Below are positions 1 to 11,276 of a stretch of 64,000 nt of DNA, piece after piece. Positions within the stretch are counted from its first letter, which is position 1, and each line of letters starts with the position of its first letter. The position numbers and the translations under genes were made by a program. The notes under the pieces are model-generated. The model was not told the DNA's origin and did no database searches. It saw nothing but the letters and a program-made list of their open reading frames with translations. The stretch comes from Mycoplasma bradburyae (GTDB lineage: Bacteria > Bacillota_I > Bacilli_A > Mycoplasmatales > Mycoplasmoidaceae), in the NCBI RefSeq assembly GCF_024339025.1, contig NZ_CP101415.1, forward strand, positions 806,001 through 870,000, in the 5' to 3' direction.

Positions 1-416
1 GTTTTAATGATTTGTAAAGCAGGTTTTAATGTATCTTTTGTAGTATATTCTTTACCACAAACTTCACCATCAACTTCTTCAAGTTTAACTAATAAAGCAG
101 CTAGAACATTAGGTTTCTTAACTTCTTCTTGAGCTACTTCTAGAGTCATACCTTTCTTTTCACGTAATTTAAATAAGTATGTAGCATACTTAGATAAATC
201 CATTTTTTCTATTACGTAGCGTCTGATTCTAGGATCGAAATCAGCAGGTATTTCATCGATTGTTCTAAAAATTAAAACTGGTTTAACAAGTTTTTCTGCA
301 ACTAACTTTTTAGCAGCTTCTTGAACATATGGATGTCATCCTTCTACTAAAAGGATTTCAGGTGTTTTTTTAGATTCTTTAATCTTATTTTTAAGTTCTT
401 CAATTAATATACTCAT
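1..416 (-). CDS. pta: Phosphate acetyltransferase, N-terminal part (runs off window)
   Basis: About 138 N-terminal residues are visible; the C-terminal part lies beyond position 1. The product would convert acetyl-CoA and phosphate to acetyl phosphate, which acetate kinase uses to make ATP, a main energy route in wall-less bacteria. The start ATGAGT gives MSILIEELKNKIKES, followed by LLVEGWHPYVQEAAKKL, equivalent to the family's PEG-x-x-x-R-x-x-x-A opening, and later DPRIRRYVIEKMD. The Trp in EGWHP is a TGA codon. It lies 28 nt downstream of rbgA on the same strand and has no strong Shine-Dalgarno sequence. The assignment rests on the N-terminal pattern only. Confidence 0.8.
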
Positions 417-444
417 AGTCTTACATTTTAAAAATTATAAAAAA

Positions 445-1269
445 TTATTTTTTTTCGTAGTTCAGTTTAGTAATTTTAGATAAAGAAATGTCTTTATAAA
501 AATTCATGTAAGTTGCATTAAGGTCAATTGCGTTACCTTTATTTAAATAACCTTTTTGATTAGCATACAACTTAATAAAATCATTAAAGTCATCAAGTAA
601 TTCAGAATTGCCAGATCATTCTATCATCTGTTTTGGATAATGTTTAATTAGATATTTATAACCAAAATCCAAAACCTCTTGCATTGGTATAACTTCTAAA
701 TTGATTAAGTTTAATAAACTAAGTTTAGCACCTAGTTCAAAATCATCAATTTTTTTATACAACACCCCAGGAGTGTCGTACAAGGTGAAATTTTTATTTA
801 ATTTAACAAAGGTTTGACGTTTAGTAACTCCAGCTTTATTTTCGACTTTGTTATGGTTTTTTTTAATCAATCCATTTATCAATGAAGATTTACCAATATT
901 TGGTAAACCAATCACCATAATACTAAAGTGTGGTGTGACTAAACCTTTTGCTTGCAATTTTTTAATCTTATCATTAAGAATCTGATAGATTTTATTTATA
1001 ACAAAACTACTAAAATTCTTATCTTTAATACTTGTTATGATTGTATTTTTATCATATTCATAATTAAGATCAGCTCAATCTGATTTGAGAGCTATATTAA
1101 TAATTGTTTTGTTATTAAAAATATCTAACAAATCAGGATTGGATGTCAAATTAATTGCCCTAGCATCCAGAACTTGAATAACTAAATCAATATGTTTTTT
1201 AACTCTATTGATATCATCCAAGGTCTTTTTCATGTGACCTGGGAATCAATTAATTTTGGAATGATTCAT
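445..1269 (-). CDS. rbgA: Ribosome biogenesis GTPase RbgA/YlqF
   Basis: The 274-residue product is a circularly permuted GTPase that acts in late 50S subunit assembly. The start MNHSKINWFPGHMKKT is the standard family start (the W is TGA). A permuted G4-like region comes first, then the P-loop GLPNIGKSSLING near residue 105, then the G2/G3 segment with NKAGVTKR and DTPGVL. The C-terminal helical domain is complete and ends before TAA. Length fits the family (about 280). It follows the YitT-type gene by only 6 nt and leads towards pta, so it is probably cotranscribed with the rplS-side genes. MG442, MG443 and MG444 have the same order in M. genitalium. Confidence 0.92.
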
Positions 1270-1275
1270 TCTTTA

Positions 1276-2562
1276 TTATTCTTCAGTTATATACATCCAT
1301 CCATCAATTCCCTTGATTTGGGTAATTGCTATTAAGCAATCATTATCAACTTTACGGATTAATCTAATAATTCTAGGAATCTCAACGAACATTGTAGTTG
1401 TTGTGATCATCTCGCGTTCTTCTTTTGTAAAACCACCTGTGATTTTTGACATCGACATAGTATGTGGATGGTGATCTGATAATAATGCTTGACGAATTTT
1501 TTCGCAATCTGCTGAATAAATTTCAATCTTAGCCATCTTATATCTAGGAAATAAGGCTTCTAAGAACATTGATACAACAACAGCGGATAATATTGAACCT
1601 ATAAAATTAGGCGAGAATAGCAACGATACATTTCAAGCTAAATCACTAAATTTTTTAGTTGAATTTGGAACTAAAATCTCTTTTGGTATCTCTTGCAAAA
1701 CAAGCGAAGAAGGAATATACGAACCAATTATTACAGATACTAATAATGTTATAAAGTTTGTATAGAACAAGATACCTGCAATTGATTTTCTTTTTATCTT
1801 AGCAACGTATTGAGAAATAAAATCCATTCCTCCGGTTGATGCCCCAATTACAAAAAGCATTGTGTATAAGAATGATGATAATGCAGCTGCTATAATCGCA
1901 TACAAGAACATTGATAAGATTTTATTAACTTCATTGTTATTTTGTCATATCAACGGAATATAACCAATCTTTCTACCGAGATCAGTCAATTTTCCTGTAT
2001 CATCAAAAAACATCCTATAAATTTCTAAATTAGTTGATTTAAATTTTTCAACTTCGTAAATAATTGAACTATTTTCTGCTGTATTGATTGTAAATAATCC
2101 AACTTTAGAAATGCCAGGGATATTATCTAAGACAAAACCAAATAAATTAGCAATAACAACATACACTGCAGTTAATATCGTAAATCTCTTACCAACCTTA
2201 AAATAAGAAAAGATGATTAGAGGTATATTAATAACGATATATAAAATCCAGAATGTTAGATTGAAAATTAAATCTTTTGGTAATCCTGTAGGTAAAATAA
2301 CAAAAAGCATTCTTGCTAACCCTTGAGTTAACGAAGAAACACCTAAGTTATATAATCCTGAATTACGTATAAAAAATAGACTAATTAGACCTTGAATTAG
2401 CGATATTAAAACAATAATCGCAATTCTGTTTCAGATTTTTTTGGGACCATATAAACCAGCAAATATCAATAACGAACTACGCAATCGTGTTCTTGTTACC
2501 GTTACTTTATTTCATTCTTGAGAAAGGTTTGCTAGTTTATTTTTAGATTTTGTTAGAGACAT
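1276..2562 (-). CDS. YitT-family integral membrane protein (DUF161/DUF2179 type)
   Basis: The 428-residue product matches the YitT/DUF161 membrane family with a C-terminal DUF2179-like cytosolic domain; function is unknown. After a polar N-terminus there are about six membrane segments, for example around FWILYIVINIPLIIFSYF and AIIAAALSSFLYTMLFVIG. The family hallmark GASTGGMDFISQY is present near residue 225. The last 75 residues (IEIYSADCEKIRQAL to YITEE) are soluble and resemble a PII/ACT-like DUF2179 fold. The gene corresponds to MG443 by position, between rbgA and rplS. The only ATG giving the full N-terminus is at 2562. At least three Trp codons are TGA. Confidence 0.8.
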
Positions 2563-2597
2563 AAATTTACTCTAAGGGAATAAAAAAAGTTAACTAA

Positions 2598-2966
2598 CTA
2601 TTTGTTGTTAACTACTTTTTCTTTAATACGAGCAGATTTACCTGAACGTTGTCTCATGTAAGAAATGTAAGCTCTTCTAACTTTACCCTTACGTTTTAAT
2701 TCAATTTGGATATTTGGGTTGTGAACGTGGAAGTTTTTTTCAACACCAACACCACTTGATTCTTTACGAACTATAAAAGTTTCAGATAATCCAGAACCTT
2801 TTCTTCTTAAAACTAAACCATCAAATTTTTGAATTCTGGTTCTTTTTTCATCAGCAATCTTAATTGATACTGATACTGTATCACCAACTTGGAAATTTGG
2901 TACATCTTTTTTTAATTGCAAATTATTAACGTGGTTAATAATGTATTGTTTACTTAGTTTGTTCAT
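2598..2966 (-). CDS. rplS: 50S ribosomal protein L19
   Basis: The 122-residue product is L19, at the 30S-50S interface. The sequence MNKLSKQYIINHVNN, FQVGDTVSVSIKI, RIQKFDGLVL, SSGVGVEKNFHVHNP and KGKVRRAYISYMR is diagnostic and spans the whole family length. It is the last gene of the rpsP-trmD-rplS cluster, with 5 nt between it and trmD. A run of Lys/Arg at the C-terminus (SGKSARIKEKVVNNK) is typical. Confidence 0.97.
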   Translation of the reverse strand: MNKLSKQYIINHVNNLQLKKDVPNFQVGDTVSVSIKIADEKRTRIQKFDGLVLRRKGSGLSETFIVRKESSGVGVEKNFHVHNPNIQIELKRKGKVRRAYISYMRQRSGKSARIKEKVVNNK

Positions 2967-2971
2967 TGTTA

Positions 2972-3676
2972 CTACTTATTATTTGATTTGTATTTATCAT
3001 ACATATCTGGTCGTTTATTTTTTGTGTTGGTTATCGCAGCTTGTTTATTAAATTCTTTAATACGTTGATGATTACCACTTAATAACACATCAGGAACTTT
3101 ATAACCTTCAAAATCATAAGGTTTTGTATACATCGGATAATCTAAGAGGTAATCATTAAATGATTCACTTTCCAAGCTTTCTTTATTGATTACATTAGGT
3201 AACAACCTAACGATGCTATCTACCACTATTAATGCTCCTAATTCTCCGCCAGTAATCACAAAATCACCAACCGATAGAGCTCCATCAACATAATGATAAA
3301 TGCGTTCGTCAAACCCTTCGTATCGTCCTGCTATTAAAATTAAATCGTTATTTGATTTACTAAAAGCTTCAGCTTTTTTTTGATCATAGACATCACCCTG
3401 AGGGGATAATAAATAACTTTTAACTTTTTCGGGGTCTTTAAATTTATTTTTTTTAATATCTCTTAAACAGTTTACTAATGGTTCTAATTTCAACAACATT
3501 CCAGCCGCTCCACCATAAATAGTGTCATCAACTGTTTTGTGTTTATCAGTAGCATAATGTCTAAAATTTATTACTTCTAATTCAACAGCATTCTTGTCTA
3601 AAGCGTTTTTAATAATCGAAAAATCAAAATACGACTTTACAAATTGATCAAAAAGCGATAAAACAATGATTTTCAT
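2972..3676 (-). CDS. trmD: tRNA (guanine-N1)-methyltransferase TrmD
   Basis: The 234-residue SPOUT-class enzyme methylates G37 of tRNAs using S-adenosylmethionine and so limits +1 frameshifting. The trefoil-knot motifs are intact: YLLSPQGDVYDQ, then IAGRYEGFDERI and LSVGDFVITGGELGALIVVDS, which include the conserved Asp/Glu around the SAM and G37 pocket. The C-terminal helical domain ends with PDMYDKYKSNNK. It is sandwiched between rpsP (3 nt upstream) and rplS (5 nt downstream), the classical order. Length agrees with the family (about 230-250). Confidence 0.97.
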   Translation of the reverse strand: MKIIVLSLFDQFVKSYFDFSIIKNALDKNAVELEVINFRHYATDKHKTVDDTIYGGAAGMLLKLEPLVNCLRDIKKNKFKDPEKVKSYLLSPQGDVYDQKKAEAFSKSNNDLILIAGRYEGFDERIYHYVDGALSVGDFVITGGELGALIVVDSIVRLLPNVINKESLESESFNDYLLDYPMYTKPYDFEGYKVPDVLLSGNHQRIKEFNKQAAITNTKNKRPDMYDKYKSNNK

Positions 3677-3679
3677 ATA

Positions 3680-3940
3680 CTAAGCTTTTTTAGAAGCTGT
3701 GTATTTTTCTCAAATTTTTTCTTTAGAAAGAATTGATCTTACTGTATCAGTAGGTTGAGCACCTTTTTTCAATCATTCAATTGCAAGTGCTCCATTTATT
3801 TTATTAATTCCATTAATTGGATCGATGTGACCAATTAATTCTATATAACTTCCATCACGTTTAACTCTAGAATCTACAACAACCATACGATATGATGGTA
3901 GTTTGTGACGACCTAAACGCATTAATCTAATTTTTACCAA
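3680..3940 (-). CDS. rpsP: 30S ribosomal protein S16 (TTG start)
   Basis: The 86-residue S16 protein of the 30S body has one TGA-coded Trp ([15 protein letters not shown]), so it is split under the standard code. I chose the TTG at 3940 because it restores the universal start (M)[14 protein letters not shown] and is preceded by AAGGA eight bases upstream; the next ATG would cut off five conserved residues. Signature stretches are [11 protein letters not shown] and [10 protein letters not shown]. It begins the rpsP-trmD-rplS cluster and stops 3 nt before trmD. Confidence 0.95.
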
Positions 3941-3995
3941 GTTTGTTTTCCTTAATTATTTATGCTTGAATATTATAACATATCGTTAAGTAAAA

Positions 3996-4469
3996 TTACT
4001 TAACTGGTTGTTCAACTTTAGCAACAGGAGTAGCTGGTTTAGCTTCTACTTTTGCAGTAGTAGTTTTTTTAGTTTGTTTAGCTTTTTTAGCAACGTATTT
4101 AGGAACTTTATCAACGAATTGTAAGATTGCCATTTCAGTAGCATCTCCCATTCTAGCACCTAATTTAATTACTCTAGTATAACCACCGTTTCTTTCTTTG
4201 AAAACAGGAGCCACTTTATTAAATAGATGAGCAACTAATTCATCAGCTGAACAAACTTGAGTGTTTAAAAGAATCGATTTAGCTCTTCTTCTATTTGCAA
4301 CTGAATCTTCTTTAGCTACTGTAATAATTTTTTCTAAATGCTTTTGAGTTTCTTTTGCTTTAGTTAATGTTGTTTTGATTTCGTTATAACTTAAGCAATC
4401 ACTAACTTGTTGACGAATAATCATCAAACGAGTTGATGTGGTTTTACCTTTTTTGTTAATGTATGACAT
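3996..4469 (-). CDS. rplQ: 50S ribosomal protein L17
   Basis: The 157-residue product carries the L17 core MSYINKKGKTTSTRLMIIRQQ, then TLTKAKETQKHLEKIITVAKED and GGYTRVIKLGARMGDATEMAILQF. The last 40 residues form an Ala/Lys/Val-rich tail (AKKAKQTKKTTTAKVEAKPATPVAKVEQ) absent from L17 of most bacteria; extended L17 tails are known from this group. It is 8 nt downstream of rpoA and ends the alpha operon. Confidence 0.96.
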   Translation of the reverse strand: MSYINKKGKTTSTRLMIIRQQVSDCLSYNEIKTTLTKAKETQKHLEKIITVAKEDSVANRRRAKSILLNTQVCSADELVAHLFNKVAPVFKERNGGYTRVIKLGARMGDATEMAILQFVDKVPKYVAKKAKQTKKTTTAKVEAKPATPVAKVEQPVK

Positions 4470-4477
4470 AGATATTA

Positions 4478-5455
4478 TTAGTTATTCTTAAGTTTTAAAT
4501 CGTACAGTTCATTAAGTTTTTTATTAATTTCTCGAACTGACTTCTTACCTAAATTACGAATGTTTTCAATTTCAGATTTAGAACGAGTAACTAGTTCTTC
4601 AACTGTTTGTATTCCGTGTCTCTTTAAACAATTATAAGAACGAACTGTTAAATCAAGTTGTTCAATTGGAATTGATAACTTCTTGTTTTTTTCTTCAACA
4701 TTCTTTTCATTAAGAACTTGAATGTCATGTAATGACTTGTTGATATCAATTAATGGTCTTAAGTGATCAGCTAGAATTTTAGAAGCCATACCAATTGCAT
4801 CACCAGGTTTGATTAAACCGTTAGTACCAACTTCGATAACTAACTTATCAGTAATTACATCTGATGTTTCTTCTTCAACTTGATATCCAACTTTGATAAT
4901 TGGATTGAAATTAGAATCAACCGGAATAATTGATAAAGATCCAATTTCTGAACGATTATCTGCTGCAGTTTTGAATCCACGACCTCTAGTTGCATAAATA
5001 TCAATAGCGATTTCTGTATCTTCAGATAAAGTACAAATTTCTAAGTCGTTGTTAAGAATTTCAAAACCTAATGGACATTCAATATCACTAGCTTTAACAA
5101 TACCAGCTTTGTTAGCACGGATTTTCATAACCGGTCATTTTTCAATTGGTGTTTCTACTAAGGTATCATCTGAAATAATATTATCGCTAATTCAAACAAC
5201 TAAGTTTTTAAGATTTAATATTATTTGTGTTACGTCTTCTTTAACACCTGGAATAAATCCAAATTCGTGTGAAATACCTTTAATTTTTAGGGCGAATACA
5301 GCAGATCCTGGAAGGTGACTTAACATCACTCTTCTAAGAGCATTACCTAAAGTAATACCAAACCCTTTTTCTAGAGGCTTAACGATGTATTTACCATAAT
5401 TTTTGTCGTTATCTTCTTTAATAACGTTGATATTGTATCGCAAAAATTGTTGCAT
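4478..5455 (-). CDS. rpoA: DNA-directed RNA polymerase subunit alpha
   Basis: The 325-residue alpha subunit nucleates RNA polymerase assembly. The N-terminal domain includes [22 protein letters not shown] (residues about 30-50), the dimerisation signature. The C-terminal domain has the helix-hairpin-helix region [17 protein letters not shown] and [15 protein letters not shown], which can contact UP elements and activators. One TGA-coded Trp near residue 90 interrupts the frame under the standard code. It lies between rpsK and rplQ in the usual alpha operon. Confidence 0.97.
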
Positions 5456-5472
5456 ATTTTCCTCTTAAATAA

Positions 5473-5838
5473 TTAACGTGGCTTTTTAGGAGGTCTGCAA
5501 CCGTTATGAGGAATAGGTGTTACATCGTGGATTTCAGTAATAGTTAAACCACAAGCAGCTAAAGATCTAATTGCAGTTTCTTTACCTCTACCTACACCAT
5601 TTACATAAATCTTAATGGTTGCTAAACCCATTGCCATAGCTTCCTTGGCTGCTTTTTCAGCAGCTACACCAGCTGAATAAGGTGTTTTTTTCTTAGCACC
5701 CTTGTACCCAATTGCACCTGAAGATGATCAAGTTATAGCATTACCATTGATATCTGTGATTGTGATAATTGAGTTATTTGAAGTTGCGTGAATGTGAGCA
5801 ATCCCATTGCTGGCAACTGTTTTTTTCTTTTTAGCCAT
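5473..5838 (-). CDS. rpsK: 30S ribosomal protein S11
   Basis: The 121-residue S11 protein of the 30S platform is complete. It starts [21 protein letters not shown] and contains [17 protein letters not shown] followed by [10 protein letters not shown] (Trp as TGA). Later come [17 protein letters not shown] and [13 protein letters not shown], and it ends [17 protein letters not shown], the S11 hallmark. Spacing is 9 nt from rpsM and 17 nt to rpoA. Confidence 0.96.
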
Positions 5839-5847
5839 AATTTATTA

Positions 5848-6222
5848 TTACTTACTTTCAATTTTCTTGTTAGCAACGGTTTTTCTTGGACCTTTACGTG
5901 TTCTAGCGTTCGATTTAGTTCTTTGCCCTCTTACTGGTAGCCCTCTTCTGTGACGTAATCCAGCATATGAACCAACTTCCATTAAACGTTTAATGTTTAA
6001 CGCTACTTCTCTACGAAGATCCCCTTCTAATACGTATGTACTAGCAACAGAACGAATTAAAGCTAATTCTTCATCTGTTAAATCTTTAACTCTTTTATTT
6101 GAGTCAATTTTTGCTTTTCTTAAAATTTCTTGAGCACGAGGCTTACCAATTCCATAAATATAAGTTAATGAAATTTCCACGCGCTTGTTATTCGGGATGT
6201 CAATACCTAAAATACGAGCCAT
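5848..6222 (-). CDS. rpsM: 30S ribosomal protein S13
   Basis: The 124-residue S13 protein of the 30S head contacts the P-site tRNA and forms an intersubunit bridge. It starts [20 protein letters not shown] and has [14 protein letters not shown], followed by the C-terminal basic region [20 protein letters not shown]. It begins 3 nt after the rpmJ stop, in the order infA-rpmJ-rpsM-rpsK. Confidence 0.97.
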   Translation of the reverse strand: MARILGIDIPNNKRVEISLTYIYGIGKPRAQEILRKAKIDSNKRVKDLTDEELALIRSVASTYVLEGDLRREVALNIKRLMEVGSYAGLRHRRGLPVRGQRTKSNARTRKGPRKTVANKKIESK

Positions 6223-6225
6223 ATT

Positions 6226-6339
6226 CTATCCTTGTCTTTGTTTGTGCTTAGGGGTTTTACAGATAACTCTAACAACCCTTTGGCGTCTAATAACTTTGCA
6301 ATCCTTGCAAATTGGTTTTACTGATGATCTTACTTTCAT
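6226..6339 (-). CDS. rpmJ: 50S ribosomal protein L36
   Basis: This very short gene (37 residues) encodes [19 protein letters not shown] and ends TPKHKQRQG. The zinc ribbon ligands C-x2-C, C and H ([13 protein letters not shown]) are all present, so this is the zinc-binding C+ form. It lies 13 nt after infA and 3 nt before rpsM, its normal place. Confidence 0.95.
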   Translation of the reverse strand: MKVRSSVKPICKDCKVIRRQRVVRVICKTPKHKQRQG

Positions 6340-6352
6340 AGTTTTTTATTAA

Positions 6353-6565
6353 TTAATGACGATAAATAATTCGCCCTTTTGTTAGATCATAAGGGCTGAA
6401 TTCGACTTCCACGCTGTCACCTGGCAAAATACGAATTTTGTGCATTCGAATTTTTCCTGACACATGCGCTTCAATCAAAAGATTATTTTCTAGCAATACT
6501 TTAAATTTATCACCTTTAATAATCTCTTTTACAACACCTTTGATACTGAGGTTTGTGTCTTTCAT
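6353..6565 (-). CDS. infA: Translation initiation factor IF-1
   Basis: The 70-residue IF-1 binds the 30S A site during initiation. It has the S1/OB-fold pattern: [55 protein letters not shown]. It is the first gene of the surviving alpha operon. In most bacteria and in M. genitalium it follows secY-adk-map; here the 16S gene and its terminator lie upstream instead. A weak promoter, TTGATC-18-TATAAA, can be read about 50 nt upstream. Confidence 0.95.
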   Translation of the reverse strand: MKDTNLSIKGVVKEIIKGDKFKVLLENNLLIEAHVSGKIRMHKIRILPGDSVEVEFSPYDLTKGRIIYRH

Positions 6566-6763
6566 TGATTATGCTGTTTAGCTAAATTGTCCTTTATTAT
6601 GGTTAGTTAAATAAGATATTTATAGTTTATTTGGATATGTATGATCAATTTTAAAATTGTTCAAACATTTTCAAATACATCATATTCAAAAATATATATT
6701 GATGAAGGTAATCAATATTTAAACAACCGTTATATATTTTACCACGAAATCCTGTTTTTTATA

Positions 6764-6790
6764 AATAAAAAGACCTAGCGTACTAGGTCA
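6764..6790 (-). terminator. Rho-independent terminator of the 16S transcript
   Basis: A perfect 7-bp stem, GACCTAG/CTAGGTC with a CGTA loop (6773-6790), is followed on the minus strand by TTTTTATTTAT. It stands about 180 nt past the mature 16S 3' end, so the 16S is transcribed as a single-gene unit. Confidence 0.85.
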
Positions 6791-6822
6791 ATTATTTGAG
6801 GGATTTTAATGAACTTTATCAT

Positions 6823-6853
6823 CAAATGCCCCTTGATAACTGAACAGAATCTG
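6823..6853 (-). promoter_or_regulatory. 3' arm of 16S precursor processing stem
   Basis: Thirty-one nucleotides here pair with 8494-8524 on the other side of the 16S gene. Comparing the arms, 27 positions are Watson-Crick, three are U-G wobbles and one is an A-A mismatch. A long helix closing the 16S precursor is the usual RNase III substrate in bacteria; the role here is inferred. Confidence 0.75.
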
Positions 6854-6971
6854 ACCAACAACTTTTAGTTAATAAATTTGCTTTAATGGGTTTAACCTTT
6901 TTGTTGGATTTTATTATTTCACCGTTATATGTAACAGGTGTATATCGTGTTAGTGTATTAATATACTCCAT

Positions 6972-8491
<1,520 letters not shown>

Positions 8492-8493
8492 GA

Positions 8494-8524
8494 CAGATTC
8501 TATTCAGTTTTCAAGAAGCATTTG
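8494..8524 (-). promoter_or_regulatory. 5' arm of 16S precursor processing stem
   Basis: This leader segment (RNA CAAAUGCUUCUUGAAAACUG and onward) starts about three bases before the mature 5' end and pairs over 31 nt with 6823-6853. The UUGAAAACUGAAU portion also resembles the leader and spacer element common before Firmicute and mollicute rRNAs. Confidence 0.75.
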
Positions 8525-8545
8525 GTAGCTATCATCTAAAAGGAG

Positions 8546-8573
8546 GTTAGAGATAATTATTAACTACTCTAAC
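8546..8573 (-). other. Hairpin in the 16S leader
   Basis: A 7-bp inverted repeat, GTTAGAG/CTCTAAC with a 14-nt loop, lies within the transcribed leader, about 15-40 nt after the likely transcription start. It may shape the leader RNA. Function is unknown. Confidence 0.45.
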
Positions 8574-8594
8574 ATAAAAATGATAACCTGATAA

Positions 8595-8623
8595 ATAGTA
8601 TCACAAAAAAATTAATTTGACAA
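8595..8623 (-). promoter_or_regulatory. 16S rRNA promoter
   Basis: On the minus strand, a -35 box TTGTCA (8618-8623) and a -10 box TACTAT (8595-8600) are separated by exactly 17 nt. It sits about 100 nt before the mature 16S start and just after the trxA stop codon. This is the best-formed sigma-70-type promoter in the window, as expected for an rRNA gene. Confidence 0.85.
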
Positions 8624-8646
8624 GATTTATTTAAAAAAATGTATTT

Positions 8647-8949
8647 TTATTTTAATAAATCAATTAATTGATCTTTAGGAATAAATCCAATTCTGCTATT
8701 AGTTTTTTCGCCATCTATAAAAGTGATAACATTAGGGATAGAACTAACTTGATATTGAATCGGAAGCTCTTTAGATTCATCAACATTGATTTTTACAAAA
8801 GTTCAATCCGTTTTTTCTTTAGATACTTCTTCAAAAACAGGAGCCAACATTTTACAAGGACCACATCAGTCTGCGTAAAAATCAACTACAACTTTTTTGT
8901 TAGATTTTAGAATTTCATCTAATTCAGTTTTTTCAATTACGTGTTTCAT
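8647..8949 (-). CDS. trxA: Thioredoxin
   Basis: The 100-residue thioredoxin is a cytosolic disulfide reductant. It has the active site DWCGPCKMLAP (W as TGA), preceded by VVVDFYA, and the cis-proline loop SSIPNVITFIDG. Length is typical. It lies 55 nt after topA, and both are transcribed towards the 16S gene. M. genitalium has the same neighbours (MG122 topA, MG124 trxA). Confidence 0.96.
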
Positions 8950-9004
8950 AGTTTTTTAAATCTTTGAATAGTTTTATGTATATATTAATAATCTATATTA
9001 AATA

Positions 9005-11158
9005 TTAATTAATTGTTGAATCTCGAATCGTATCAGACTCAGTTCCCGAATCAATATTTTTAGTAAATTTACATTTAGGGAAGTTTGAACAACCCAAGAA
9101 TTCGTTGTTATTTTTCTTTTTATAAGATTTTCTACGAATCATTTTAGAATGACATAAATCGCATTCTACACCTTCTTCGTAAATAATTACCTTAGGTTTT
9201 TGATCTGTTTTATCAATGTGTTTACATTTAGGATAGTTAGAACAACCAATAAATGAACCAAAACGCCCTTGACGTTTAACTAATCTAGAATCACATTCGG
9301 GACAGTTGCGTCCTTCTACATATTCAATTTGTTTTATGATATTAGTTTTTGCCTCGTTTAAAACTTCTGAAAAGTTGCTTCAGAAAGATTTTAGATAAGT
9401 AACATCATCAATTGAACCATGAGCAATTTCATCTAGAGTAGCTTCCATATTTCTTGTAAATTCTTTATTGATAATAGTTGGGAAGTTTTTATCTAGCTCG
9501 CTGGCTACTTTGGTACCAAGATCTGTTGTTTTGTAATAACGACCATTTGTAAGTTCAGCGTAATTTCTTTTTAAAACAATATCTAAAATCGTTGAATAAG
9601 TACTAGGGCGGCCGATTCCTTCAGATTCTAATGATTCAATTAAAGTTGCTTGTGTATATCTTGGTGTCGGTTGAGTTTGATGTTCGTTAATCATCACTTC
9701 GCTAGCTTCAAATTCTTTACCGATTTCAAATTGCTCTAATTTGATTTCTCTTTGGTGATCTGTGTCATTGAAATGCGAATAGATTTTTTTATAACCATCA
9801 AATTTTAGTACATTGTTAACTGCATAAAACTTATTGTTGTTATTAATTAAACGAATATTAATAAGTTCATAAGCAGCCGGAGCCATATAACGAGCAACAG
9901 TTCTAGTTCAAATTAATTTATATAAACTGTATTGATCGTTGCTAATTTTACCTTTAAGCGATTGCGGAGTTATGGTGATGTCAATAGGGTGGATCGCTTC
10001 GTGAGCGTCTTGAGCTTTAACTTTTTCTTTCTTAGCTTTTTTAGTTTCCCTATTTGATATATCATTTTCAGCTTTTGCTACATAATTATCCCCATAACTT
10101 TTAGTAATAAAATCCACAACTGTTTTACGATATTCTGGACTTAATCTCGTACTATCTGTTCTAGGATAAGAAATTAGTGCGATCTGTTCATTATCAACGC
10201 TAACACCTTCATATAACTCTTGCGCTACTGAAGTAATCTTCATTGATCTTCACTTTAATTTATTAATTGCATCTTGTTGAAGTGTTGATGTTTTATAAAC
10301 ATCCTTAGGATAAGAATGTTTTAATTTTGGTTCATCAACGGCATAAACTTTATATTTATCACCTAAATGTTGTTTAACGATTTCAGCATCTTCTTTAGAA
10401 TTAAAATCAATTCCACTAACTTCTTCAAGTTCTTTAAAAGATAGCTTAGATTTTAATTCATCATCAATTTTTCTTAACATTAATTCTGTTCCATCTTTTA
10501 GAACAACATCTAATGTTCATCAAAATCTTGGAACGAACTTTTTTATTAAATCTTCACGCTCAGTAATAAATTTAAGTGCAATCGATTGCACTCTGCCAGC
10601 TGAATCGGCATTCAATTTTGATTTTAATAAACTTGATAGTTTAAAACCTATCAAACGATCGATTCTTCTTCTTGTTATTTGTGAAGCGACTCAATCTTTT
10701 TGAATTTCTCGCGGATTAGCTAATGCATTTTTAACTGCTTTTTCACTAATTTCGTTGAAAACAATTCTTTTACATTTATCAACATTTACACCACGATCTT
10801 TTAAAACATCATATACATGTCAAGAAATAGCTTCACCTTCACGATCAGGGTCGGTTGCTAAATAAATTTCGTCAGCTTTTTTAGCTTTATCTACTAGCTC
10901 ATTAATTAACTCTTTTTTAGTAACCTTTTTAGCAGTTTTACTTTTTTTATCTTTGGTTGTTGTCTTAGTTTTTTTCTCTTGGATTATTTCTCATTTAGGA
11001 ACAAAATCCTCGGTATTAAAACCTAGGGTATATTTAGGTAAATCTCTAATATGCCCAACTGTAGCAACAATATCATACTCATCAGATAAATATTTTTTTA
11101 AGGTCTTAATCTTGTTTGGTGACTCGATTATCAAAATTTTTGAGCATTCATTAGCCAT
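9005..11158 (-). CDS. topA: DNA topoisomerase I
   Basis: The 717-residue type IA topoisomerase relaxes negative supercoils. The Toprim domain begins ILIIESPNKIKTLKKYL and has YLATDPDREGEAISWHV near residue 110; between them lies a Lys-rich insertion (EKKTKTTTKDKKSKTAKK). The catalytic tyrosine lies in ISYPRTDSTRLSPEY near residue 310. The C-terminus carries two zinc-finger repeats, CPECDSRLVKRQGRFGSFIGC and CDLCHSKMIRRKSY with later Cys pairs. The start MANECSKILIIES is the only sensible one. Several TGA-coded Trp residues split it under the standard code. Confidence 0.96.
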
Positions 11159-11276
11159 TGCTTTTGTCCTTAGTTGTTTTTTATTTAGCTTGCTTTGTTT
11201 ATTTTATCTTAAAAATTAGTTAAGAAAACAAATACCTTTATTTATATATGTATATATAAAGATATGTATCTTTTTG

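Larger units (their letters stand above)
6566..6971. other. Intergenic region between infA and 16S (406 nt)
   Basis: There is no credible coding sequence. From right to left it holds the 3' trailer of the 16S transcript, the 3' arm of the processing stem (6823-6853), the transcript terminator (6764-6790), and about 200 nt of AT-rich DNA that must carry the infA promoter. No 23S, 5S or tRNA sequence is present where the rest of an rRNA operon would normally start. Confidence 0.7.

Noticed and set aside
5049..5318. Plus-strand open frame of 89 codons opposite rpoA
   Set aside because: It is the antisense shadow of a conserved gene, without promoter, ribosome-binding site or recognisable product.
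6566..6971. Search for a 23S or tRNA gene after the 16S gene
   Set aside because: The terminator is only 180 nt away and no conserved 23S or tRNA sequence is present.
8668..8910. Plus-strand open frame opposite trxA
   Set aside because: It lies entirely antisense to a complete thioredoxin gene with its active site.
10953..11219. Plus-strand open frame opposite the topA start
   Set aside because: It is hydrophobic only because it is the complement of a Lys-rich coding stretch.
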